A stretch of DNA of 14,854 nucleotides from assembly GCA_028279155.1 (NCBI GenBank), contig JANQST010000256.1:1-14854 (forward strand), read 5' to 3'. Of the stretch, positions 6,178-12,570 are shown piece after piece. The stretch is from Cyclobacteriaceae bacterium (GTDB lineage: Bacteria > Bacteroidota > Bacteroidia > Cytophagales > Cyclobacteriaceae). Each line of letters opens with the position of its first letter. The first letter of the stretch is position 1. The notes under the pieces are model-generated. The model was not told the DNA's origin and did not search any database. It was given only the letters and a program-made list of their open reading frames with translations. A program made the position numbers and the translations under genes.

Positions 6178-7287
6178 ATGTCAAAAAACAAACAAACTGA
6201 CTCGGGCATTCAAGCTCAGGTGATTTTACCTAGCAATGATTTGTCTGCTGACATGGATTTTTTTTCTGACCTAGGATTTAGGTTAGAAAATATATTTCCA
6301 TCTGACGATCCCGCCGTTGCGATAATGGACGGTCACGGTCTAAGTATCAAATTGGACAAGCAATCAAAAAGTCCTGCATCCATTTTGCATCTTTTGACAG
6401 ATGAGCCATCTAAGCTTGGGAAAGGAAAAACTGAACTTACTGCTCCCAATGGGACCTTGATAAAAATAGTTCCAAAAACCTATCACCTGGAAATTCCCGA
6501 AACCAAACATTCCTTTGAGGTGCGTCAATTGAAAGACAACGACTCCTGGGTGATTGGTCGTGCCGGTATGTTGTATCGCGATTTGATTACCGATCGACTT
6601 GGCGGAAGTATCATTGCTTCCCATATCAACATTCCGGATGGAGGACCTGTACCGGATATGGTGCATTACCACACCATCGGTTTTCAACTGATCTTTTGCT
6701 ACAAAGGCTGGGTTAAACTGGTGTATGAAGACCAGGGACCACCATTCATTCTGGAAGCAGGAGATTGTGTGACTCAACCTCCGGAAATTCGGCATCAAGT
6801 GTTGGAAGCTTCTGACAACCTGGAAGTGATTGAAATTGGAGTACCTGCTGACCACATGACTACCATTGATCATGATTTGGAATTACCAACTGATAAGTTC
6901 CGGCCAGAACGCGAATTTCAAGGACAGACCTTTCGTCATCATATTGCTAAGAATGTGATGTGGAGACCCTGGCGAATTCCAGGGTTTGAATTCAGAAAAA
7001 CGGGAATAAAAAAAGCGACAAAGAAACTAGCTTCTGTTCATGTTGCGCGAAAGATTCCCAATGAGAATCAAGAACCAACCATAAGCCATTCAGCCGATAT
7101 TCTTTTTAGTTTCGTCATGAATGGAACTTTTAAACTAAAAGTTAAGGATCATGGGTCCAGTCAGTTGCAGACTAGAGATGCTTTTGTAATACCACCACAC
7201 ATGAAATATCAATTATTAGACTGTTCGGATGATCTGGAGCTTCTTCAGGTGGCTTTACCTGGTAAATTTGACACGATTATCCATTAA
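6178..7287 (+). CDS. VOC-like/bicupin fusion protein
   Basis: A 369-residue cytoplasmic protein with three apparent modules. Residues about 11-100 look like a glyoxalase/VOC half (QVILPSNDLSADMDFFSDLGF, then AVAIMDGHGLSIKL and a late APNGTLIKIV). Residues about 125-225 form a cupin: the first motif holds H163 and H165 (MVHYHTIGFQ), then GWVKLVYEDQGPPFILEAGDCVTQPPEIRH in two blocks with H206 and a final strand LEVIEIGVP. Residues about 285-365 form a second, weaker cupin (ISHSADILFSFVMNGTFKL, DAFVIPPHMKYQLLDCSDDLELLQVALP) that keeps H304 and H341 but lacks a full metal set. The first cupin probably binds metal. Such proteins are often annotated only as cupin domain-containing; enzyme or sensor role and substrate are unknown. 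No signal peptide is present. Confidence 0.82.
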   Translation: MSKNKQTDSGIQAQVILPSNDLSADMDFFSDLGFRLENIFPSDDPAVAIMDGHGLSIKLDKQSKSPASILHLLTDEPSKLGKGKTELTAPNGTLIKIVPKTYHLEIPETKHSFEVRQLKDNDSWVIGRAGMLYRDLITDRLGGSIIASHINIPDGGPVPDMVHYHTIGFQLIFCYKGWVKLVYEDQGPPFILEAGDCVTQPPEIRHQVLEASDNLEVIEIGVPADHMTTIDHDLELPTDKFRPEREFQGQTFRHHIAKNVMWRPWRIPGFEFRKTGIKKATKKLASVHVARKIPNENQEPTISHSADILFSFVMNGTFKLKVKDHGSSQLQTRDAFVIPPHMKYQLLDCSDDLELLQVALPGKFDTIIH

Positions 7288-7310
7288 ACTCTTCTAATTT
7301 TTCATATTCT

Positions 7311-7325
7311 ATTCGTCCAAATTCC
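7311..7325 (+). promoter_or_regulatory. Motif shared by the two LytTR loci, copy 1
   Basis: ATTCGTCCAAATTCC lies 73 bases before the ATG of the LytS-like kinase gene, in the 111-base gap after the cupin gene. It matches 14 of 15 positions of the motif at 11371-11385 upstream of the membrane LytTR gene, in the same orientation. A degenerate echo (TCAATTTTCC, ending 7344) follows 19 bases later. It may be a binding site for a LytTR regulator. Confidence 0.45.
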
Positions 7326-7398
7326 CGTTCATCATCAATTTTCCATCTTATCCTTTAATTGAACACTAACCTGCATTTTAACGTGATAGTATGTCCTG

Positions 7399-8523
7399 AT
7401 GTATAGAATACGGAATTACTTTTCCAACCTCCCTTTCAAATTCGGGCATGCAGCTATTGCAACTTTGATCCTTTCCATTTTGGTGACACTCCAGAATCAT
7501 GTCTCTTCTATTTCCTCGAAACATGCTCTAAGTTCTGGCAGCATCAATCACCTGATTTTTCCTTCCCTTAACTACTTTGTATGGCTTTTCCTCACTCCTG
7601 CTATTTACATTCTTATACTAAGGATTTTTGATACGCCCCAAATCAGAAATTACTTGTTTAGAAAAAATAGCGCACTGGTGATTTTATCGTTGGCGTTCTC
7701 GCTCATGCATGAATTGGTTGGAGTATTGATTTATAATGGTACGTATGCAATAATTCAATTTGATCAATTCTTTGAGGGAATTAACCTGGGTTATATTTCA
7801 ATGGACTTCATGGGATACTCCAAGACCTACATCGAGTTTTGGATTCTCTTCTTTGTGCTTCAAAACTTTCATGTAAAGAATAAGGCCAGGAAATTCCAGG
7901 AAAGAAACGTTAAACTCGAATCGGATTTACTAAAGGCACAGATGAGTGCCCTAAAGAATCAGCTCCATCCGCATTTTCTATTCAATGCCTTTAATGCCAT
8001 TTCTTCTCTAATGAATGAAAACATTCTTTTGGCGCAACGAATGATCTCAAAACTTGGAGCACTTCTTAGAAAGATATTGAAGGATGCTGATTCTCCTTTC
8101 ATTTCAATAAAAGAAGAAGTTGAGCTTGCTAAACTCTACCTGGAGGTTGAACAGATTCGGTTTAAGGAACGTCTGGTTACTCGGTTTTCAATTGATCCGG
8201 ATACCGTTGAATTCAAGATTCCGACGCTTTTGCTTCAGCCACTTATAGAAAATTCGATAAAACATGGGTTTTACAGTAAGACAGGAGAATGCGAAATTTC
8301 TCTTAGAATTGAAAAAAACGAAGATTATCTGAGTCTTGAAGTCAAAGACAATGGTGGTGGAATCAAAAATGAGGAAACCTTTTCATGCGGTATCGGACTT
8401 AAAAATGTCAAGAATAGGCTACAGGCCTCTTATGGAGAAAATTGCAAGTTAAAAATAGATCCCAAGCCAAAAGAAGGGGGTTTTTGTGTGTTAATTGAAA
8501 TACTGCTTTCAGAAATCAAGTGA
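7399..8523 (+). CDS. LytS/YpdA-like sensor histidine kinase
   Basis: A 374-residue membrane kinase. The N-terminal ~155 residues hold about four transmembrane helices (near 18-32, 56-74, 92-112, 144-157) with no recognisable extracytoplasmic sensor domain. A short coiled-coil linker (KARKFQERNVKLESDLLKAQ) leads to the His_kinase domain with LKNQLHPHFLFNAFNAISS; H192 is the predicted phosphoacceptor. The C-terminal ATPase domain shows the N box around LLLQPLIENSIKHG (N285), the G1 box DNGGG at 317-321 and the G2 box GIGLKNVKNRL from 331. It should phosphorylate the LytTR response regulator encoded next, whose start overlaps its stop by one base. Such pairs commonly control envelope or polysaccharide genes; the signal here is unknown. 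It follows a 111-base gap carrying the shared motif at 7311. Confidence 0.94.
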   Translation: MYRIRNYFSNLPFKFGHAAIATLILSILVTLQNHVSSISSKHALSSGSINHLIFPSLNYFVWLFLTPAIYILILRIFDTPQIRNYLFRKNSALVILSLAFSLMHELVGVLIYNGTYAIIQFDQFFEGINLGYISMDFMGYSKTYIEFWILFFVLQNFHVKNKARKFQERNVKLESDLLKAQMSALKNQLHPHFLFNAFNAISSLMNENILLAQRMISKLGALLRKILKDADSPFISIKEEVELAKLYLEVEQIRFKERLVTRFSIDPDTVEFKIPTLLLQPLIENSIKHGFYSKTGECEISLRIEKNEDYLSLEVKDNGGGIKNEETFSCGIGLKNVKNRLQASYGENCKLKIDPKPKEGGFCVLIEILLSEIK

Positions 8524-9308
8524 TGAAAATATCTACAGCCATAATTGATGATGAGCCTTATGCCAGATCCAGGGTGAAAAAGCTGCTTCAGCTTGACGAG
8601 GAGATAAAGATTGTCGGAGAAGTATCAACAGAAGAGGAAGCTGTTAACCTGTTAAGGTTGAAGAAGCCTGAAATCATTTTTCTCGACATTAAGATGTCAG
8701 ACGGAACAGGCTTTGACGTTCTATCAAGATTAGATGCGGAGTACAAACCTTACATTATATTCATCACCGCGTACGATGATTATGCACTCAAAGCTTTTGA
8801 ACATAATGCAATTGACTATATACTCAAACCTTTTGATAATTCAAGGTTTTTCAAAGCGCTTGAAAAAGCGAAAGAATTCTATAATCTCAAACGGTCTTCA
8901 AAAATTAACCAGCAGATTTCTGACCTTATCAATGATCAGGCAACCCCAACCTATGATGATCAGGCTACTCAAATAAAAATCACTGAAAAGGGATGGGATA
9001 TATTCATTGACTATGCGGATATCGTTATGCTGGAATCCAATGGGAATTACTGCAAGATTCACCTGGCTTCAAAATTTTATTTATACAAGAAAACGATGAA
9101 GGAGCTTACAGAGCTTTTAAGCAGTCTGGAATTCTTACGTATCCACCGTTCCTTTATTTTGAACCTTAATCATATTATTCATGTGAAATACCTGGGTAAG
9201 AGTGAATACGAATTTGAGTTGTCGAACTCCTCCAGAATAACCTCTGGTCGCAGCTACTCTGATGTGATAAAAAACCACTTATCACCAAAAATTTCGACAC
9301 AAGGCTAA
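8523..9308 (+). CDS. LytTR family response regulator
   Basis: A 261-residue response regulator. The receiver domain (residues 1-120) has the acidic pair D9-D10, phosphoacceptor D55 in IIFLDIKMSDG, T82 of the ITAYDDYA motif and K102 in ILKPFD. The C-terminal LytTR DNA-binding domain spans about 150-255, with the typical blocks DIVMLESNGNYCKIHL, FLRIHRSFILNLNHI and SGRSYSDVIKNHL. LytTR domains bind pairs of short direct repeats about two helical turns apart. The kinase stop and this start overlap as TGATG; a GTG one codon earlier is also possible but the ATG is preferred. The pair is a complete two-component system and may bind the 15-bp motif found upstream of its own operon and of the second LytTR gene. 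Confidence 0.95.
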   Translation: MKISTAIIDDEPYARSRVKKLLQLDEEIKIVGEVSTEEEAVNLLRLKKPEIIFLDIKMSDGTGFDVLSRLDAEYKPYIIFITAYDDYALKAFEHNAIDYILKPFDNSRFFKALEKAKEFYNLKRSSKINQQISDLINDQATPTYDDQATQIKITEKGWDIFIDYADIVMLESNGNYCKIHLASKFYLYKKTMKELTELLSSLEFLRIHRSFILNLNHIIHVKYLGKSEYEFELSNSSRITSGRSYSDVIKNHLSPKISTQG

Positions 9309-9408
9309 ATAGAAGAGCAAAACGCATTCTAACTCCACTTTGTCAATGAAATTCCGCCTTATCAACTAATTGTTTTTGCAGAAGCCTGCTATTCGTTTGA
9401 TACATCAT

Positions 9409-9891
9409 ATGAATAGAGTTTCAATATATATTCTTGCGAGTTTCCTACTTCAAGGTTGTATATCCGAACGGATCGCATCAGGAGCTCTGGATTCTTCTAT
9501 TGATTTTGAGACTCACAATAACATCATCATTGTTGAAGCGTATGTGAATGAAAAATGGGCAAAATTTGTCGTCGATACAGGGGCAAGCATCTCGTTGCTA
9601 GACTTCAATCAATCCAAGAAATACCGATTCAACTATTCCATCGATCCTGAAACCAGGCTTACAGGATTTGGCGGACGATCCAAGCTAATGAGAACATCAG
9701 ATGTCTCATTTCAATTCAAGGAAGTAACTAATTATCACCCAAATTTCTTCGCTTCAGACCTGAGTGGTTTGAACAGGATTCTATCTCAACACAACCAAAA
9801 AATTCTAGGCATTCTTGGTTCCGATTTTCTGAAAAGGAATGGTGCCATTATAGATTATTCAGCTAACAAGATTGACATAGCTCATCTATAA
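9409..9891 (+). CDS. Retropepsin-like aspartic protease lipoprotein
   Basis: A 160-residue lipoprotein: signal peptide MNRVSIYILASFLLQG with C17 lipidated. Residues about 40-160 form one retropepsin-like domain. The active-site triad D56-T57-G58 lies in WAKFVVDTGASISLLD, a G-rich flap region follows (LTGFGGRSK), and the C-terminal block ILGSDFLKRNGAIIDY is typical of bacterial retropepsin-like (gag-polyprotein/PerP-like) proteases, which carry one aspartate per chain and act as homodimers. The likely place of action is the periplasm or outer-membrane face; the target is unknown. The frame could start at a TTG at 9370, but the ATG at 9409 begins the signal peptide. It follows the response regulator by 100 bases and ends at a strong terminator, so it may be co-transcribed with the two-component genes or have its own promoter. 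Confidence 0.87.
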   Translation: MNRVSIYILASFLLQGCISERIASGALDSSIDFETHNNIIIVEAYVNEKWAKFVVDTGASISLLDFNQSKKYRFNYSIDPETRLTGFGGRSKLMRTSDVSFQFKEVTNYHPNFFASDLSGLNRILSQHNQKILGILGSDFLKRNGAIIDYSANKIDIAHL

Positions 9892-9912
9892 TCAAGATGT
9901 TTCTTATAGTTT

Positions 9913-9945
9913 GGGGTGCGGGCTTTCAGTCCGTGCCCCTTTTTT
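9913..9945 (+). terminator. Strong intrinsic terminator after the retropepsin-like gene
   Basis: A 9-bp stem GGGGTGCGG (9913-9921) and CCGTGCCCC (9931-9939), with two G-T wobbles and a 9-base loop, is followed by six Ts. It lies 22 bases after the stop codon. On the minus strand no T-run follows, so it mainly serves the plus-strand gene. The convergent AraC gene ends 15 bases further on. Confidence 0.85.
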
Positions 9946-9960
9946 ATTAAAAAAGCTGAG

Positions 9961-10812
9961 CTAGCTGGGTTTAGCTTTCCACTCCGAAGGCTTACATCCA
10001 AAGTGTTTTTTGAAGCTATTGGAAAAATTTGCCAAATCACTAAATGAACATTTATACGCTATTTCAGAAATTGTAAGGTGACTCGACGACTTCAAAAGTT
10101 CGGCAGCATAATTCAAACGCCGCTTTCGAATGTACCTGGCAGGGCTTGAGCCAAACACCTCGTTGAACTTTCTTTTAAAACCAGAACGGCTGAACCCAGC
10201 AATACTGGCCAATTGGTCAACGGTTAGATTATCAAACAAGTGAGCATGCACAACAGACTTAAACTCATGCGCTTGCGGTGTAAAAAGACTTGACAAAATC
10301 AGATGCAGTTTATCTGACTCTTTAGTGTTATCTAACAACAGCAATAGCTCCTTCAGCTTTAAGGCGACGAGTTCATCATTGACCAACTCGGGATTAGAAA
10401 AATAATAGAAAATCCCTTCAAAAAATTTTTGGAACAAATCATCAACCGGAACCTTAGCGGACGGTTTGTCAGGCAATTTACCAGAAGAATTCTTCAAGAA
10501 AGCTGGTAGTACGTCATCATACACTTTTGCCAACACCTCAGGGTAGAAATGCACTGCTATTGCTTCGAAAACACCATCCTTCCCATTCTCCAGCATTCGG
10601 TTCAGATAGCTACCACATTTCATCAAAATTGATTCATTTTCCTCAAGTACATATGAATCAATTTCAGAATACGCCTGCCCTACTCCTTTTCGAATGTATA
10701 GAAAGCATGCTTCATCAGGCATCGGATTTGGAACAGAAAAAGGTGCTTTGATAATGGCTTTTTCAAAAACCATTTTTCCATACAAATCGAACGTTTTGTG
10801 ATCAACGATCAT
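9961..10812 (-). CDS. AraC family transcriptional regulator
   Basis: A protein of 283 residues if started at the ATG at 10812, or 299 if started at 10860. The N-terminal half looks like a cupin-like sensing domain (FLYIRKGVGQAYSEIDSYVLEENESILMKCGSY). The last ~100 residues form an AraC double helix-turn-helix, with LTVDQLASIAGFSRSGFKRKF for the first and TISEIAYKCSFSDLANFSNSFKKHFG for the second, ending CKPSEWK. The shorter start is preferred because the longer form would place a terminator hairpin for the upstream SRPBCC gene inside its first codons. Ligand and targets are unknown; family members often control nearby genes. It is co-directional with the SRPBCC gene and faces the terminator of the retropepsin-like gene. 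Confidence 0.85.
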   Translation of the reverse strand: MIVDHKTFDLYGKMVFEKAIIKAPFSVPNPMPDEACFLYIRKGVGQAYSEIDSYVLEENESILMKCGSYLNRMLENGKDGVFEAIAVHFYPEVLAKVYDDVLPAFLKNSSGKLPDKPSAKVPVDDLFQKFFEGIFYYFSNPELVNDELVALKLKELLLLLDNTKESDKLHLILSSLFTPQAHEFKSVVHAHLFDNLTVDQLASIAGFSRSGFKRKFNEVFGSSPARYIRKRRLNYAAELLKSSSHLTISEIAYKCSFSDLANFSNSFKKHFGCKPSEWKAKPS

Positions 10813-10821
10813 TGGAATACA

Positions 10822-10857
10822 AGTTAAAGAGGGATCGCTAAAACAAATGATCCCTCT
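10822..10857 (-). terminator. Probable terminator of the SRPBCC gene
   Basis: On the minus strand AGAGGGATC (10857-10849), a 12-base loop and GATCCCTCT (10836-10828) form a perfect 9-bp stem followed by TTAAC. It begins 10 bases after the SRPBCC stop. The tail is short in Ts, so termination may be partial, and the AraC gene downstream may receive some readthrough. Confidence 0.55.
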
Positions 10858-10867
10858 CATTTTTTAA

Positions 10868-11287
10868 TCAGGCTACCCGATCTTTGATCAGTGTTTCGAT
10901 ACCGGCAATACCCATTCCCCCAACCATCTGTAGTGCACCCTTTGCAGTCTCTTCATTTTCTTCTTCAACATCGTATTCCCATTTCCAGGTAATATTGGCT
11001 TGACCCCCCATGTTGACCACCTTCATTTGGCCTTTGATATTCTCCACAGGCATCATATACTGCTTTGGAATCAGATAATCCAGTGTTTTGTTCTCATTAT
11101 CTACACCTAAGATCTCTTCTTCAAATGAACCTTCTTCAGTGCCACAAACTCGCTTGTTTCCTTCAACGATGCAATTGGTGATTGGGCCTAGCCATTCATC
11201 TACACCAGAAACAGCACCAATAACTTCCCATGCTTCATCAGGAGTAACATCAATCGTTTGCGAAATTTTAAAATTTGATCTTTTCAT
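10868..11287 (-). CDS. SRPBCC-family protein
   Basis: A 139-residue cytoplasmic protein of the START/Bet v1-like (SRPBCC, polyketide cyclase-like) superfamily. The N-terminal strand and helix ISQTIDVTPDEAWEVIGAVSGVDEWLGP is the family's usual opening; the middle holds a strand ladder (CGTEEGSFEEEILGVDNENKTLDYLI), then ITWKWEYDVE. A long C-terminal helix closes the pocket (GALQMVGGMGIAGIETLIKDRV). These proteins bind hydrophobic ligands in a deep cavity; no catalytic residues can be assigned. It is divergent from the membrane LytTR gene across a 159-base region rich in palindromes and precedes the AraC gene, with a probable terminator between. Its ligand is unknown. Confidence 0.85.
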   Translation of the reverse strand: MKRSNFKISQTIDVTPDEAWEVIGAVSGVDEWLGPITNCIVEGNKRVCGTEEGSFEEEILGVDNENKTLDYLIPKQYMMPVENIKGQMKVVNMGGQANITWKWEYDVEEENEETAKGALQMVGGMGIAGIETLIKDRVA

Positions 11288-11331
11288 TTTTTAGTTGTTG
11301 TTAAATGATGAATCAAATTTGAATATGCTGT

Positions 11332-11354
11332 GAAACGTTTCTTTTGGCCAAAAG
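11332..11354. promoter_or_regulatory. Two abutting perfect palindromes in the SRPBCC/LytTR divergent region
   Basis: GAAACGTTTC (11332-11341) and CTTTTGGCCAAAAG (11341-11354) are each perfect palindromes and share one base. They lie about 45-67 bases upstream of the SRPBCC gene and 93-115 bases upstream of the membrane LytTR gene. Likely operator sites for dimeric regulators, possibly those encoded nearby (AraC or LytTR), but unassigned. Confidence 0.45.
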
Positions 11355-11370
11355 TCCAAAGGTTTGTGAA

Positions 11371-11385
11371 ATTGGTCCAAATTCC
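11371..11385 (+). promoter_or_regulatory. Motif shared by the two LytTR loci, copy 2
   Basis: ATTGGTCCAAATTCC lies 61 bases upstream of the GTG start of the membrane LytTR gene. It matches 14 of 15 bases of the motif at 7311-7325. Its core GTCCAAA (11375) is repeated in the same orientation at 11354, exactly 21 bases earlier, the spacing expected for a LytTR dimer binding two direct repeats. Confidence 0.5.
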
Positions 11386-11446
11386 ATTTGCAACTATTAA
11401 CTAAGAAAGACCATCCTTAGAACATACCCAGTATATTCGTACAGTT

Positions 11447-12466
11447 GTGACAACCTTATCGTTTCCAATTATAAACGCCGGAATTAAATTCAACCTGGAT
11501 TTCAAAAATCCGCTTGTTTTCCTATCACATGTTTTGGTCATCTTAGGCACCATTCTTTCACTTCTTTTTCTTACTCAATATATTTTAGGCGGTGAATTCT
11601 TGTTTGCATTTTTAGCTGTTTCAGCAGCCATGACAATCAGCATTTCGCTTTCGCTGCAAGCCGCTTATTATACCTTTTTTCTAATTGCAAGAAAATCGCA
11701 TCTCAAGAATTCCCTTTTTAGAGAAGGGCTGATTGCATTGATCGTAATTCTCATTTTGTACATCTATGGTGAGCAAGATCGATTTTGGATAAACGATAAC
11801 TCCATTGAAGACCTGGCTGATTTTGGATTCATTTTGGTATTGGTGGTTTTATTCTGGTCTATCGTTTCTTTCGTTTTTGGCTTATTTAAATACAATCTAA
11901 ATCACCTTAACAAACCAACTTTTTTGATCTTCCGAGGCATTGTTCTCTTAGCATTAATTATTCCTCTTGATTTCCTATTCAATGTTTCGTATTTAAACAT
12001 TGCCTACAGCTTGCCGCTTTATGAAGACTATTGGGTGTTAGAGATTCCATTAAAAATTTCTCTTATTCTCCTTATCAACTTCCTGGATCAGGTCCATCTT
12101 TTTAGTGAAAAAGAAGAAAAAAATTCAAGTCAATTAGAAGTCAAAATTGGCAATCAACGTAGATTCATTGAGCCAGGATCCATCGCTTATTTCAAGGTGC
12201 AAAACCAGACCTGCTACCTCTACACAACTGACGGAGAAAAACTGATGGTTGACCAGCCTCTGAACCAGCTAGAGAAGAGGCTGAACAATGATTTTTTCAA
12301 AGCAGGTAGACAATTGCTGGTTTCCCGAAAGGCCATAAATGGCTACAAATCCATACAAGGTAAAAAGATAGAACTAAGCCTCTCCATTCAAGGTGAATCT
12401 TCGGATAAATACCTCATCAGTAGATTAAATGCACCCGATTTCAGACGATGGATCAAGAGCCATTGA
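11447..12466 (+). CDS. Membrane-anchored LytTR transcriptional regulator
   Basis: A 339-residue protein. About six transmembrane helices occupy residues 23-215 (for example VFLSHVLVILGTILSLLFL, then stretches near 51-80, 93-107, 127-147, 160-180 and 200-214). The C-terminal LytTR DNA-binding domain covers about 229-339, with IEPGSIAYFKVQNQTCYLYT, the helix block FFKAGRQLLVSRKAINGY and the closing ISRLNAPDFRRWI. There is no receiver domain, so this is a one-component regulator that probably senses a signal in the membrane and acts on DNA while anchored there. The start is GTG 11447: the frame has a stop at 11402 and no ATG before residue 62, which lies inside a membrane helix. It carries the shared 15-bp motif upstream and is followed 104 bases later by the beta-lactamase-like gene. 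Confidence 0.88.
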   Translation: MTTLSFPIINAGIKFNLDFKNPLVFLSHVLVILGTILSLLFLTQYILGGEFLFAFLAVSAAMTISISLSLQAAYYTFFLIARKSHLKNSLFREGLIALIVILILYIYGEQDRFWINDNSIEDLADFGFILVLVVLFWSIVSFVFGLFKYNLNHLNKPTFLIFRGIVLLALIIPLDFLFNVSYLNIAYSLPLYEDYWVLEIPLKISLILLINFLDQVHLFSEKEEKNSSQLEVKIGNQRRFIEPGSIAYFKVQNQTCYLYTTDGEKLMVDQPLNQLEKRLNNDFFKAGRQLLVSRKAINGYKSIQGKKIELSLSIQGESSDKYLISRLNAPDFRRWIKSH

Positions 12467-12538
12467 GGTACATCTCACTACTAAAATAGGCTCAGTTCAC
12501 TTAATTGATGAGAAATATACCCACTTAGTAAGGTCCTC

Positions 12539-12561
12539 TTTCGTAACCTGCACTTACGAAA
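12539..12561. promoter_or_regulatory. Inverted repeat before the beta-lactamase-like gene
   Basis: TTTCGTAA (12539-12546) and TTACGAAA (12554-12561) are perfect 8-bp arms with a 7-base spacer, ending 9 bases before the ATG at 12571. It could be an operator for a dimeric regulator or an mRNA hairpin limiting translation. The rest of 12467-12538 shows nothing clear. Confidence 0.4.
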
Positions 12562-12570
12562 CAATGATCT

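Noticed and set aside
6364..6873. 169-residue minus-strand open frame inside the cupin gene
   Set aside because: It is fully antisense to a gene with clear cupin motifs, and its translation has low complexity of domain signals.
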